DNA of 64,000 nucleotides from NCBI GenBank assembly GCA_003697085.1, contig RFFU01000002.1, forward strand, positions 18,983 through 82,982. The letters are read 5' to 3'. Source of the DNA: Candidatus Hydrogenedentota bacterium. Its GTDB lineage: Bacteria > UBA8481 > J006. The translations under genes and the position numbers were made by a program. Every line of letters begins with the position of its first letter. Position 1 is the first letter of the stretch. Shown here in pieces: positions 1-8,263 of this stretch. The notes below the pieces were generated by a model, which saw only the letters and a list, made by a program, of their open reading frames with translations, was not told the origin of the DNA and made no database searches.

Positions 1-1
1 G

Positions 2-259
2 CACAGTGACCTTTCTTTTTCAATCATGAACATCGCCGCCGGGGAACAAATCTCACTGTTGGATCTTCTGGATACCTTGGCGGAGATCGTGGGGAGGGAG
101 ATCAAGCCGCGGTTCGCTCCGGCGCGGCCCGGCGACATACGCCATTCGTATGCTTCGATCGAGAAAGCGGGACGCGAGATCGGGTATCGGCCGCGCGTTT
201 CCTTCCGCGAAGGCCTTGAAAAAACGGTCACCTATTTCCGAGACGGAGAAGCATCGTGA
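2..259 (+). CDS. NAD-dependent epimerase/dehydratase, C-terminal fragment
   Basis: The reading frame enters from the left edge, so only the last 85 residues are seen and the 5' part lies outside the window. The visible part has the usual C-terminal region of an extended short-chain dehydrogenase that acts on nucleotide sugars: an N-I-A-A-G-E turn, a helix rich in Leu/Asp, the A-R-P-G-D-I-R-H segment and a final GY.P..SFREGL helix, as in UDP-glucose 4-epimerase relatives. The stop overlaps the GTG of the next SDR gene by four bases (GTGA), so the two are probably translationally coupled. It likely makes or modifies an activated sugar for surface glycans. The exact substrate cannot be read from the fragment. 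Confidence 0.8.
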   Translation, partial: HSDLSFSIMNIAAGEQISLLDLLDTLAEIVGREIKPRFAPARPGDIRHSYASIEKAGREIGYRPRVSFREGLEKTVTYFRDGEAS

Positions 260-1215
260 GGGTTTTGATAACGGGAGGAGCCGGTTTCATCGGCAGTCAT
301 CTCGCGGACGTTCACATCGATCGCGGAGACGAGGTGACGGTTCTCGACGATTTCTCGACGGGACAAGCCGCGAACATCGAGCATCTTGAGACACACCCTC
401 GTTTTCGACTGATTGTGGGTTCGGTTCTGAACAGAAGTCTTCTCGGGGAAGCGATGGCGGGTTGCGATCGGATCTATCATCTCGCAGCCGCCGTCGGAGT
501 GAAGTACATCATCGATCATCCGTTGCACAGTCTGCGCGTCAACATCCTGGGGACCGAGACCGTACTCGATCTCGCCAACGAGCGGAAGATCCCCGTTTAT
601 ATCGCTTCGACGTCGGAGGTTTACGGGAAAACAGAGAAGATTCCGTTTTCGGAAGGGGACGATCGAGTATTGGGCTCGACACGAGTGAGCCGGTGGGGAT
701 ACGCGAACACGAAAGCGACGGACGAGTTCCTTTCGCTGGCGTATTACCGAGAAAAGGGTCTTCCCGTGATCATTGGCCGGTTTTTCAACACGGTGGGGCC
801 GAGGCAATCGGGCCGGTACGGGATGGTGATTCCTCGTTTCGTCAAGGCGGCCCTTCTGGGTCATCCTCTGACCGTTTTCGGAACGGGCGAACAGACGAGG
901 TGTTTTCTCGACGTGGAAGATGCGGTTCGCTTTGTTCTTGCTCTTTTTGATTCAGGGAATGCCTTCGGAGACGTCTTCAATATCGGTTCGACGGAACGAA
1001 TCTCGATTCTGGATCTGGCCTATAAGGTCAAGGAGATGACGGGAAGTTCTTCGGAGATCGAATTCGTTCCGTACGAGAAGGCGTACGAGCAAGGGTTCGA
1101 GGATATGCTGCACCGCGTACCGGATATGACGAAATTCGAGAATGCTGTCGGTTTGAAACCGAAGTATTCGCTGGAAGAGATACTCGGACGCGTGATCGAA
1201 TATTACAGACGATAG
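256..1215 (+). CDS. NAD-dependent nucleotide-sugar epimerase/dehydratase (extended SDR)
   Basis: This 319-residue cytoplasmic enzyme carries the extended-SDR signature. The Rossmann motif GGAGFIGS is at residues 7-14, an acidic pair follows strand 2 (D31-D32), STSEVYG is near 118-124, and the catalytic pair is Y149-x3-K153. The substrate half has R-F-F-N-T-V-G-P-R-Q and the RCFLDVEDAV element common to UDP-glucose 4-epimerases, UDP-glucuronate decarboxylases and dTDP-sugar dehydratases. It starts with GTG overlapping the preceding stop. Twelve bases separate it from the UDP-sugar dehydrogenase gene, so the three form one sugar-nucleotide operon. Family is certain; the exact reaction (4-epimerase, decarboxylase or dehydratase) is not. 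Confidence 0.9.
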   Translation: MRVLITGGAGFIGSHLADVHIDRGDEVTVLDDFSTGQAANIEHLETHPRFRLIVGSVLNRSLLGEAMAGCDRIYHLAAAVGVKYIIDHPLHSLRVNILGTETVLDLANERKIPVYIASTSEVYGKTEKIPFSEGDDRVLGSTRVSRWGYANTKATDEFLSLAYYREKGLPVIIGRFFNTVGPRQSGRYGMVIPRFVKAALLGHPLTVFGTGEQTRCFLDVEDAVRFVLALFDSGNAFGDVFNIGSTERISILDLAYKVKEMTGSSSEIEFVPYEKAYEQGFEDMLHRVPDMTKFENAVGLKPKYSLEEILGRVIEYYRR

Positions 1216-1227
1216 GAAGGGGAAGAG

Positions 1228-2553
1228 ATGAGCTCGGGAAAAAGGGTGCGGAGGAAGAAAACGCACCGGGAACGGAGTTTTCAGAAGAAAGTCGTCGGTG
1301 TCGTGGGGATGGGATATGTGGGAGTTCCTCTGGCGGTGACGTTCGGCGAGGCGGGGCATCGGGTTGTCGGGTTTGATATCAATGAACAACGTGTCGGCCG
1401 CCTGAACGCTGGAGAGGATGTCATTCTTGACGTTCCGCGGGGGGCGGTGAAGAGATTGAGACGCGCGAAACGGTTTCGCGCCACGACAAGATTTTCGGCG
1501 GTAAGGGAGTGTGACGCCGTCATCTTTTGTGTCCCGACTCCGTTGGATGAGCATAAGCAGCCGGATCTCGGACCGGTGAAAAGTGCGGTGGAGGCGGTGG
1601 TTCCCTTCCTGCGCCGGGGGCAGGTTTTGGTCTTGGAGTCCACGACGTTTCCAGGGACGACGACGGAGATCATCAAGCCGCGCATTGAGCGGGCCGGCTG
1701 GAGGATCGGAAGGGATATTTTCCTCGGTTTTTCCCCCGAGCGGGTGGACCCGGGAAATCCGCGTTTTCACACGAAAAACACTCCGAAGATCATTTCGGGG
1801 GTTACGGCGGAATGTCTCCGGCGGGTACGGGCCTTGTATTCCGGAGTCGTGGAAAAATTGGTGGAGGTATCCCGTCCCGAGGCGGCGGAGATGGCGAAAC
1901 TCCTCGAGAATATCTTTCGGAATGTGAATATCGCCTTGGTGAACGAACTGATGCTCCTTTGTGATCGTATGGGGCTCGATATTTGGGAAGTCATCGACGC
2001 GGCGGGGACGAAACCCTTCGGATTTATGCCGTTTTACCCGGGGCCGGGTGTAGGCGGTCACTGTATTCCGATCGATCCGTTTTATCTTTCGTGGAAGGCG
2101 CGGGAATACGATTTCTTTACGGATTTCATAATCCTTTCGGCGGAGGTGAACGACAACATACCGTATTTCGTGGTGGAAAAGACGGTTCGGGAGGCGAACG
2201 CGCGGCTGGGGGTCGCGATCAGGGGCTTGAGGGTTTTGGTGATCGGCGTGGCCTTCAAACCGAACATAGACGATCCCCGGAATTCACCCGCCGAGAAGAT
2301 CATCGCGGGACTCGGGAAACGGGGAGCGCGGGTCTCGTATCACGATCCCTACGTGCCGCTTTTTCGGGTCGGGGAGAAGACGTTCCGTTCCGTTTCCTTG
2401 GCGTCCCGGACGGCTCGCGAGGCGGACGTGGTGATTATTCACACGAATCATGCCGGAATCGACTGGCGGGAGATCGCGCGGAGAGCGCCCTTGGTGATCG
2501 ACACGCGCAACGCGACGAAGGGCCTGCGCCGCCGAAACATCGTGAGGATTTGA
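1228..2553 (+). CDS. Nucleotide-sugar 6-dehydrogenase (UDP-GlcNAc/UDP-ManNAc dehydrogenase type)
   Basis: This NAD-dependent enzyme oxidises C6 of a UDP-sugar to the uronate. Residues 27-32 hold the Rossmann motif GMGYVG. The central domain follows, then the catalytic cysteine C279 in GGHCIPIDP, and a C-terminal Rossmann-like domain with FKPNIDDPRNSP. The sequence around the cysteine and the IDDPRNSP segment look more like the WbpA/TviB UDP-HexNAc dehydrogenases than like UDP-glucose dehydrogenase; that is judgement from memory, not a search. The first 20 residues are basic and extra. At 441 residues the length is normal. It sits between SDR epimerases and a polyprenyl-phosphate GlcNAc-1-P transferase, which fits surface polysaccharide synthesis. 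Confidence 0.9.
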   Translation: MSSGKRVRRKKTHRERSFQKKVVGVVGMGYVGVPLAVTFGEAGHRVVGFDINEQRVGRLNAGEDVILDVPRGAVKRLRRAKRFRATTRFSAVRECDAVIFCVPTPLDEHKQPDLGPVKSAVEAVVPFLRRGQVLVLESTTFPGTTTEIIKPRIERAGWRIGRDIFLGFSPERVDPGNPRFHTKNTPKIISGVTAECLRRVRALYSGVVEKLVEVSRPEAAEMAKLLENIFRNVNIALVNELMLLCDRMGLDIWEVIDAAGTKPFGFMPFYPGPGVGGHCIPIDPFYLSWKAREYDFFTDFIILSAEVNDNIPYFVVEKTVREANARLGVAIRGLRVLVIGVAFKPNIDDPRNSPAEKIIAGLGKRGARVSYHDPYVPLFRVGEKTFRSVSLASRTAREADVVIIHTNHAGIDWREIARRAPLVIDTRNATKGLRRRNIVRI

Positions 2554-2624
2554 AAATGTCGTGTCGGAGGGGCGTCTCGATAATGACCGCTCGATCATCA
2601 TAAGAGTACCAAGAGAAGATCACG

Positions 2625-3716
2625 ATGAGCGAAATCTTGATGGTTGCCGTCGCAGCGCTTTTGGTTTCCACGGTGATTTCCGCGGCCGCCGTTCCGCTGG
2701 CTTCTTCCCTTGCAACGCGTTTCGGGATCGTCGATCGACCCAACGCCCGCAAGGTCCACACGGTCCCGACTCCGATGTTGGGCGGTCTGGCGGTGCTGCT
2801 GGGATATCTCGTCGCGGCTCTCGGAGCCTACACCTGGGCGATGGGGGCTCACTGGGAGAAATTTCGTCCCTTTCAAGGAATTCTTCTGGGCAGCCTGTTC
2901 ATCTTTCTCATCGGTGTCTACGATGATGTCCGCGGTGTGTCCCCTCGAGGAAAACTTGTGGGACAATTATTGGCGGCTCTTCTTCTGATCGGATTCGAGA
3001 TACGACTCAGCCTCTTTCTTCAGCAAAATTTTCTGACCACCTTGATCACGATCCTCTGGATCGTCGGGATCATCAATTCCTTCAACCTTCTCGATAATAT
3101 GAACGGGTTGTCGGCGGGAGTCGGGACGATCGCGGCCGTTACGTTTGCCTGGATTGCGTACAATCAAGAGGATTTTCTTGTCCTCATCATCGCTGCTTCG
3201 CTTGCCGGGGCTCTTTTGGGATTTCTTCCGTACAATTTTCCGAAAGGGAGGATTTTTTTGGGCGACGGCGGGTCGCTTTTGATCGGATTCGTTCTTGCGG
3301 CGGTTTCCGTTCAGGGAATCTATCTGGCGAAAACGAAATTGACACATCTGCCGGTCATTACACCGGTGCTCGTTCTCGGCGTTCCTCTCTTTGATACGTT
3401 TTCAGTAATGGCGATCCGTTTTGCGCGAGGATTACCGATCTTCAAGGCCGATAAAAACCACTTCTCTCATCGCCTCGTCGATCTTGGAATGACCCAAAAG
3501 CAGGCGGTTCTTCTGATCTACCTCGTCTCCATCGCGGTCTCGATCCCCGCCGTGCTTCTCTCCCACGTCACGCTTAACGACGCTTTGCTCCTTCTGCTTC
3601 AGGAAGCCATCCTGTTCTTCATTATCGCCGCGCTGATGCGGTACGGGATGGTGCGCGCGGAAAGCCGCTCTCTCGGCGAACCGGAACCGAACCACTCGGG
3701 AGACAGGAGCCGGTGA
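2625..3716 (+). CDS. Polyprenyl-phosphate sugar-1-phosphate transferase (WecA/TagO/MraY family)
   Basis: This integral membrane enzyme of 363 residues has about ten hydrophobic segments. It transfers a HexNAc-1-phosphate (usually GlcNAc-1-P) from UDP to undecaprenyl phosphate, the first lipid-linked step in O-antigen or teichoic-type glycan synthesis. Family marks are VDRPNARKVHT near residues 36-46, the catalytic Asp pair D100-D101 in GVYDDVRG, the N-S-F-N-L-L-D-N-M-N-G loop near 151-161, and FLGDGGSLLIGF. The HADKNHFSHR-like loop (here KADKNHFSHRLVDLG) separates WecA-type from MraY-type enzymes. Its TGA overlaps the GTG of the next gene, so it is coupled to the prenyltransferase-like gene. 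Confidence 0.9.
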   Translation: MSEILMVAVAALLVSTVISAAAVPLASSLATRFGIVDRPNARKVHTVPTPMLGGLAVLLGYLVAALGAYTWAMGAHWEKFRPFQGILLGSLFIFLIGVYDDVRGVSPRGKLVGQLLAALLLIGFEIRLSLFLQQNFLTTLITILWIVGIINSFNLLDNMNGLSAGVGTIAAVTFAWIAYNQEDFLVLIIAASLAGALLGFLPYNFPKGRIFLGDGGSLLIGFVLAAVSVQGIYLAKTKLTHLPVITPVLVLGVPLFDTFSVMAIRFARGLPIFKADKNHFSHRLVDLGMTQKQAVLLIYLVSIAVSIPAVLLSHVTLNDALLLLLQEAILFFIIAALMRYGMVRAESRSLGEPEPNHSGDRSR

Positions 3717-4633
3717 CGCCGGTGCGTTGCTGGTTTGATTTGATCAGGGTCCGCCAATGGACGAAAAATCTCCTTGTTTTTGTTCCGCTCTTTTTTGCGG
3801 GGCGTTTTCTCGAGAAGGAGGCGATCCTTTCGGAGATTCTGCTCTTCTTTCTCTTCAGTCTGCTTTCGAGCGGAGTGTACATCATCAATGATCTTCATGA
3901 TCTCGAAAGAGACCGCCGCCATCCGCTGAAACGTCGTCGTCCCTTGGTGCGAGGATCAATTTCCCCGGCGGCAGCCGCCGGGGCGGCCTTTTTTTTCATC
4001 CTCTTCTCCTGTGGAATCGCGATTTCGCTTCTTCCTCCCGGGACCATCGTTCTTTTGGCTTCCTATCTTCTCCTACAGGTGCTCTACAATCTCCTGTTTC
4101 GGGAGCGCGCGGGAGCGGACGTGATCGTGATCGGCCTCGGCTTCGTCCTTCGGGCCGCGGCCGGTGCCGTCACGATCGGCGTACCCGCTTCCGCCTGGTT
4201 GATCCTCTGTACCTTCTTCGGTGCCGTACGGCTGGCTCTGGGGAAGCGACAGGCGGAACTTTTTGGAGGAAAAACCGGTTTTCGTCCTGGCTGGGAAAGT
4301 GTCTCACCACAAACACTCCATCTCTCCGGAGCCCTTTCGAGTGCCGTGCTGCTCTTCAGTTATCTCTCCTATTGCATCTTTTCCGCGACGGCCCGCAGGA
4401 TCGGCATTCTCGACCTCGGGCGATTGTTGAGCGATTTTCCACCCTTTCTGCTTGCCGTTCCACCGGCCTTCTTCGGAGTACTCCGGTATGAAATCCTGGC
4501 TGCTTCCGGACGAGCGGGAGAACCGGAGGCTTTGATCTTTCGGGATGCGGAACTCTTCGGGGCTCTCTTCGTCTGGATTCTGATCAATCTCGTTGTTTTG
4601 GCTCTCACTTGGTCCGGGGGGATCGGGCGATGA
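3713..4633 (+). CDS. UbiA-family prenyltransferase, decaprenyl-phosphate phosphoribosyltransferase-like
   Basis: This polytopic protein of 306 residues has the UbiA aspartate motif N59-D60-x2-D63-x3-D67 followed by HPLKRRRP. The opening IRVRQWTKNLLVF and the later AxSAWLILCTFF..LALGKRxAEL pattern are those of the DPPR-synthase branch, which moves phosphoribose from PRPP onto polyprenyl phosphate. In mycobacteria that branch feeds decaprenyl-phospho-arabinose; in other bacteria its role is poorly known. It starts with GTG inside the preceding stop. The neighbours (WecA-type transferase and a flippase-like protein) support lipid-linked sugar metabolism. The family call is strong and the substrate is inference. 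Confidence 0.85.
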   Translation: MTPVRCWFDLIRVRQWTKNLLVFVPLFFAGRFLEKEAILSEILLFFLFSLLSSGVYIINDLHDLERDRRHPLKRRRPLVRGSISPAAAAGAAFFFILFSCGIAISLLPPGTIVLLASYLLLQVLYNLLFRERAGADVIVIGLGFVLRAAAGAVTIGVPASAWLILCTFFGAVRLALGKRQAELFGGKTGFRPGWESVSPQTLHLSGALSSAVLLFSYLSYCIFSATARRIGILDLGRLLSDFPPFLLAVPPAFFGVLRYEILAASGRAGEPEALIFRDAELFGALFVWILINLVVLALTWSGGIGR

Positions 4634-4698
4634 GGAATGGCGAAGACGCGGGGCGGGAATACGGCCTAGAAGACGATCCAAGCGGGGAAAGATCGTGA
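4630..4698 (+). CDS. Possible 22-residue bridging micro-ORF
   Basis: An ATG at 4630 overlaps the stop of the UbiA-family gene as ATGA. The frame then runs 22 codons (starting MRNGEDAGRE) to a TGA that overlaps the preferred GTG start of the next gene as GTGA. It may only serve to carry ribosomes across the gap. The purine-rich gap has few T bases, so an open frame by chance is also likely. Confidence 0.25.
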   Translation: MRNGEDAGREYGLEDDPSGERS

Positions 4699-5789
4699 AG
4701 GCGAGCGGAAGGAGAAGAACATGGACGGATCCACGCGTTCTTCTCGGTATCGCGATTTCGCTAATTGCGATCTGGTGGACGTTTCGCGATGCCGATTTTT
4801 CTGCAGTGGGAGGAGAACTGGCGCACCTGCGATGGAGATTTCTTTTTGGTGCCTTTCCGCTTTATTTCCTCTCCCTTCTTCTTCGCGGTTATCGCTGGAC
4901 CTACTTTATCCCTCGCGACAATTCCTCCCTCAGGAATCGGTACAACGCCTGCGTGATCGGATTTCTCGCAACCAACCTTTTTCCACTGCGCGTGGGCGAA
5001 ATCGTGAGGGCTTTTGTTTTCGCGCGCAGAAGCGGCCGGAGGCTCATCGAGATTCTTGCGACGATCGTGACGGAGCGCATCTTCGACCTTATTTCGCTTC
5101 TGATTCTGGCGATCGTCAGTTTTCCGTTCATTCCGCTGGACCGGATCGCCGCGGAGCTCGGAGCCGATTCCCTCTTCGCGCTCGGCAGAGGTCGGTTGAT
5201 GGGCTTTGCGGCGGCTTTGGCTGGCGGCCTGTTGATTGCGTTTATTCTTTTTTGTCTCTTTGGTCGGAGCGTTTTGACATTTCTTCTGGCCCGCCTCCAT
5301 TGGGAAGGAGGGCGGTTGGCTCGGTTCCTCAATACGCTTCTCGATGGGCTCGAAACGCCGGTCAAAGAACGGACGCTCTTCAAGGTTCTTCTTTGGAGTG
5401 TCGGGATTTGGTTCCTAATCTGTCTCACGTATTGGGTGACACTATACTCCGTTCCCGTACCGGTACACGGCTCCTTGGCCCAAATCGTGGGGTTATCCGG
5501 CGCGATTTTTATGCAGGTCGTCATCTGCGCCGGCATCGCCCTTCCCTCCGCTCCCGGTTTCATCGGTGTCTGGCATGCGGCGACCCGTGTCGCCTTCATT
5601 CCGTTTCTCGATTCCGCGCCCGACCTCGAGAGTAAGATCCTCGCTTATGCGGTCGTTGCCCACCTCTATTCTTATCTTCTCACGATTGCCTGCGGATTGG
5701 AGGCGTTCGTCAACGAGGGAATGCGATGGAGCGAGATGCGGGACGTGAGTGAGGGAGGCGACGAAGGAGACGGGGGAGAGCGGAGATGA
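4695..5789 (+). CDS. Lysylphosphatidylglycerol synthase TM region / UPF0104 flippase-like protein
   Basis: This is a membrane protein of about 364 residues with around eight hydrophobic helices and no catalytic domain. It matches the YbhN/AglD-like family (UPF0104; PF03706) related to the flippase half of MprF. Typical pieces are the N-terminal ...ISLIAIWWTFRDADF, the LRGYRWTYF segment, F-L-A-T-N-L-F-P-L-R-V-G-E-I-V-R and P-S-A-P-G-F-I-G-V-W-H. The frame is open back to a TTG at 4593 inside the previous gene. I prefer the GTG at 4695 because it follows a GGGGAAAG site and the upstream residues are Arg-rich and unlike the family. It may move lipid-linked sugars. Its last codons overlap the next gene (ATGA). 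Confidence 0.8.
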   Translation: MKASGRRRTWTDPRVLLGIAISLIAIWWTFRDADFSAVGGELAHLRWRFLFGAFPLYFLSLLLRGYRWTYFIPRDNSSLRNRYNACVIGFLATNLFPLRVGEIVRAFVFARRSGRRLIEILATIVTERIFDLISLLILAIVSFPFIPLDRIAAELGADSLFALGRGRLMGFAAALAGGLLIAFILFCLFGRSVLTFLLARLHWEGGRLARFLNTLLDGLETPVKERTLFKVLLWSVGIWFLICLTYWVTLYSVPVPVHGSLAQIVGLSGAIFMQVVICAGIALPSAPGFIGVWHAATRVAFIPFLDSAPDLESKILAYAVVAHLYSYLLTIACGLEAFVNEGMRWSEMRDVSEGGDEGDGGERR

Positions 5790-6538
5790 AGATCAGCACC
5801 GTCTCGGTTTCCGTTCCCGTATCGGGGCTCCAGAGGAGGGTCTCGATCGGGTTTGCTTCGGATTTCCACATTCGCCGGAAGAAAGAGATCCCCGCGATCA
5901 TCGAGGCGCTGGAACGCCTAGACACGGATTGCCTGCTTCTGGGAGGGGATTACTGCGAAGAGGCCGATCTGGTGGAGCCGTTTTTCGCCGAGGTGACGGA
6001 ATTGAAGCGCCGGGCCTTCGCCGTCTGGGGGAACAACGATCTTCCCTTCGAGAGGGAGTTGTTGCGGGCCGGACGGCGGTGGAGAGAGGATGATCCGGAG
6101 GAGGGAAGGGTTTGCTGGCTTTTCGACGACCTTCTTCGGCGCGAGGGCTATTTCTTGGCTGGTCTGTCGCATCTGAAGCGGCCCGATCTTCCTGAAAACC
6201 GGCTCGTTTTTTCTCAACGCCCCTTACTGATTCTTGCTCATACTCCCGACGCGATTCTTCGCCTCAGCAAGACGGAGGACGTGACGCTGTTGGCCGGGCA
6301 TTCGCATGGAGGTCAAGTGCGGCTTCCGTTTGTTCCTTGGTGGTGGTCTCACACGAAACTCGGGTATCGCCATGGGGAAGGTCTGTCGCGTAGGGGAAGA
6401 AATGTACTTTTCGTGGGAAGAGGAATCGGGTGTTCGATGTTCGAGATTCGAAATGTTCCGCGTGAGGTGTATCGGATCACGCTGGTGCCGGAGGGGGAAT
6501 GGGAGAGGGACGGGAAGGGAGACGGAGGCGGAAGTTGA
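5786..6538 (+). CDS. Calcineurin-like metallophosphoesterase (YaeI type)
   Basis: The 250-residue protein holds the metallophosphatase motifs in order: SDFHIR (D26, H28), GGDYCEE (D55), WGNND (N84-D85), an AHTPD block, and the C-terminal AGHSHGGQVRLP where two His bind metal. This fits the YaeI/YkuE branch of metal-dependent phosphodiesterases, some of which act on phospholipids at the membrane. No signal peptide or transmembrane helix is evident, so a cytoplasmic or peripheral location is likely. Its ATG overlaps the stop of the flippase-like gene, and it is followed with overlap by a Nif3-like gene, so it belongs to the same operon. Substrate unknown. Confidence 0.85.
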   Translation: MKISTVSVSVPVSGLQRRVSIGFASDFHIRRKKEIPAIIEALERLDTDCLLLGGDYCEEADLVEPFFAEVTELKRRAFAVWGNNDLPFERELLRAGRRWREDDPEEGRVCWLFDDLLRREGYFLAGLSHLKRPDLPENRLVFSQRPLLILAHTPDAILRLSKTEDVTLLAGHSHGGQVRLPFVPWWWSHTKLGYRHGEGLSRRGRNVLFVGRGIGCSMFEIRNVPREVYRITLVPEGEWERDGKGDGGGS

Positions 6539-7368
6539 GGAGCGGCAAATCCATTTCGGTAGGGGATGTTCTCGAATTCCTCAACGAGATCTATCCGCCG
6601 TCGTTTGCGATGGAGGGAGACCATTGCGGTCTGTTGTGCGGACGTCGTCGCGTGCCCGTCGGAAGTATCTTAGTCGTTCTCGATCCCGATAGGCGGGCCT
6701 TCGCCGAAGCGCGTTCCGCAGGAGCCGATCTGCTGATCTCTCACCATCCGCCGTGGGCTCCGGGGCGGATTCCCCCAGGTGGCAGAACGCGTCTTCGCGC
6801 CGAGCGGGTTCCGCTGATCACCGCTCACACAAACGCGGATTTCGCTCCGGGAGGTTTATGCGATCTCCTGGCGGAAGATTTGGGATTGGAGCGGATCCGC
6901 CCGCTGATGCAGTGGCAAGGGCTTCCCGTAGGGAGGGTGGGATTGGTCCGCCCCCCGCGAAGTTGGAGGTTGTTTCGAGGGCGAATCGAACGTTCGAGCG
7001 ATGATCTTCTTCGGGTTTCGGGGGTCTTGCCAGCAAAAGTTGGGAAGGTTGCGCTTTGCAGCGGAGCCGGCGGCGATCTCATTCCGGCCGCCTTCAAGGC
7101 GGGGGCGGATCTTTTCGTGACGGGAGACATCAAATATCATTCCGCGCGCAGCGTCTTGGAATTGGCGCGAGGAAGACGAAAGGGATTCGCCGTTGTCGAT
7201 GCCGGGCATTTTGGAACGGAGAAGCGATTTATCGAGGCGACGGCGAAGCGTCTGGCGCGTGCCTTTCCGGGGTTGAGAATTCGCCGGTGGGTGGATCGGC
7301 GGCCATTCGAACCGTTGGGGGGCGCCTGGAGTCGGTGTCGGGGAAGGCGAGAGGAGAGCGGGCGATGA
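6535..7368 (+). CDS. Nif3-like dinuclear metal-centre protein
   Basis: The roughly 277-residue product matches the Nif3/YbgI/YqfO family (GTP cyclohydrolase I type 2-like, PF01784). The metal-ligand regions are visible: LISHHPPW near residues 68-74, ITAHTNADF near 96-103, the GDIKYHSA strand and the C-terminal D-A-G-H-F-G-T-E. These proteins form toroidal hexamers with two metals per chain; their reaction is not settled. A TTG at 6535 overlaps the stop of the upstream gene (TTGA) and places the protein start at the family's usual position. An in-frame ATG at 6499 would add a charged stretch unlike the family. The zinc-ribbon gene starts inside its stop codon. Confidence 0.8.
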   Translation: MRSGKSISVGDVLEFLNEIYPPSFAMEGDHCGLLCGRRRVPVGSILVVLDPDRRAFAEARSAGADLLISHHPPWAPGRIPPGGRTRLRAERVPLITAHTNADFAPGGLCDLLAEDLGLERIRPLMQWQGLPVGRVGLVRPPRSWRLFRGRIERSSDDLLRVSGVLPAKVGKVALCSGAGGDLIPAAFKAGADLFVTGDIKYHSARSVLELARGRRKGFAVVDAGHFGTEKRFIEATAKRLARAFPGLRIRRWVDRRPFEPLGGAWSRCRGRREESGR

Positions 7369-8102
7369 GCGAGGAAGAAGCAGGAGCGAAGACGCCGTCG
7401 GCCGCGGCATTATCGGAAATTGCCAGGATTGATCGGGAGATTCGAGATTTGCGAAGGCGGCTTGAGCCTTTCGAAACACGGTTTCGGGCGGAGAAGGAGC
7501 GATGGGAGAAGGAGAATGAGGCTTGGAGGTCCGCGAAAAAAGCGCTGGAAGAAGCACGGCTCGAGGAGCGCGCCCTGGAGAGGGAACTTTCCGAATGGGA
7601 GGAAAAGCGGAATCGCGAGGAAGCGCGTTATCGTGCGGTGAAGACGGAGTCGGCGGCGAAGGCGGCCGAAAAGGAACTGGGTTTTATTATCGAGAAGATA
7701 TCGGAAATCGAGGAACGTGCTTTCGAGGCTCTGGAGTGCGTGGAGCGTTTTGAGAAGGAAGCGGATGCGTTGGAGACGCGCGTGAAGGATCTGGAGGCGA
7801 GGTGGCGGAAGACAGGAGAGGAATTGGAGGCCGAAACGTCGAGAAAGAGGGAGATCGAAGAGGATTTTGTGAGAGAGCGGGACGAATTGTTGGAGAAGTT
7901 GCCGGCGGAATGGAGCAGACGATATCGGACTCTTGTAACGTCAGGCCGAGTCGAGGATCCGGTTCTGGAAGTCGAGGATACGGGAAGTGGCTGTCCGGGA
8001 TGCGGTGGAAGGTTATTGCCGAAGGAGCGGACGGCGTTGGCGGCGGGGCGCCCCGAGTTATGTCGTGAATGTGGAAGAATCCTGATTTCGGTGTTGCGGT
8101 AG
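7365..8102 (+). CDS. Coiled-coil C4-type zinc-ribbon protein (CT398/DUF164 family)
   Basis: The ATG at 7365 overlaps the Nif3-like stop (ATGA) and gives 245 residues. Residues about 10-190 are heptad-rich, full of Glu, Arg and Leu, and should form a long antiparallel coiled coil. The C-terminus has the C-P-G-C-G-G ... C-R-E-C-G zinc ribbon. This is the architecture of the CT398/HP0958 family. HP0958 (FlgZ) is linked to flagellar mRNA and RpoN stability in Helicobacter; in other bacteria the role is unknown. Pairing with a Nif3-like gene is common in bacteria. A function in motility here is only possible; the flagellar genes lie 45 kb away. Confidence 0.85.
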   Translation: MSEEEAGAKTPSAAALSEIARIDREIRDLRRRLEPFETRFRAEKERWEKENEAWRSAKKALEEARLEERALERELSEWEEKRNREEARYRAVKTESAAKAAEKELGFIIEKISEIEERAFEALECVERFEKEADALETRVKDLEARWRKTGEELEAETSRKREIEEDFVRERDELLEKLPAEWSRRYRTLVTSGRVEDPVLEVEDTGSGCPGCGGRLLPKERTALAAGRPELCRECGRILISVLR

Positions 8103-8105
8103 GCT

Positions 8106-8225
8106 GGTCGCCGGAATTTTCAAAGAGGAAGGAAGCGCGGATTCTCGAAAGCTCGAGCCGTTCTTTCGGTTGACAAGAGCGGATCGGCGGCTATGCTCTC
8201 GCGGTTACGTTGCCTTCCGGCGACC
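8106..8225. repeat. 11-bp perfect inverted repeat flanking the hppA promoter
   Basis: GGTCGCCGGAA at 8106-8116 has its exact reverse complement at 8215-8225, about 100 bases away. The predicted promoter lies between the arms. The arms could pair in a transcript reading through from upstream, or be protein-binding half sites. Confidence 0.6.
8170..8197 (+). promoter_or_regulatory. Predicted sigma-70-type promoter of hppA
   Basis: A consensus -35 box TTGACA (8170-8175) is followed after 16 bases by TATGCT (8192-8197), upstream of the membrane pyrophosphatase gene in a 160-base gap. This would give a leader of about 60 bases. Confidence 0.65.
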
Positions 8226-8263
8226 TACCGAGAATGTGAAATAAAACTACTCCTGAGGAAGAG

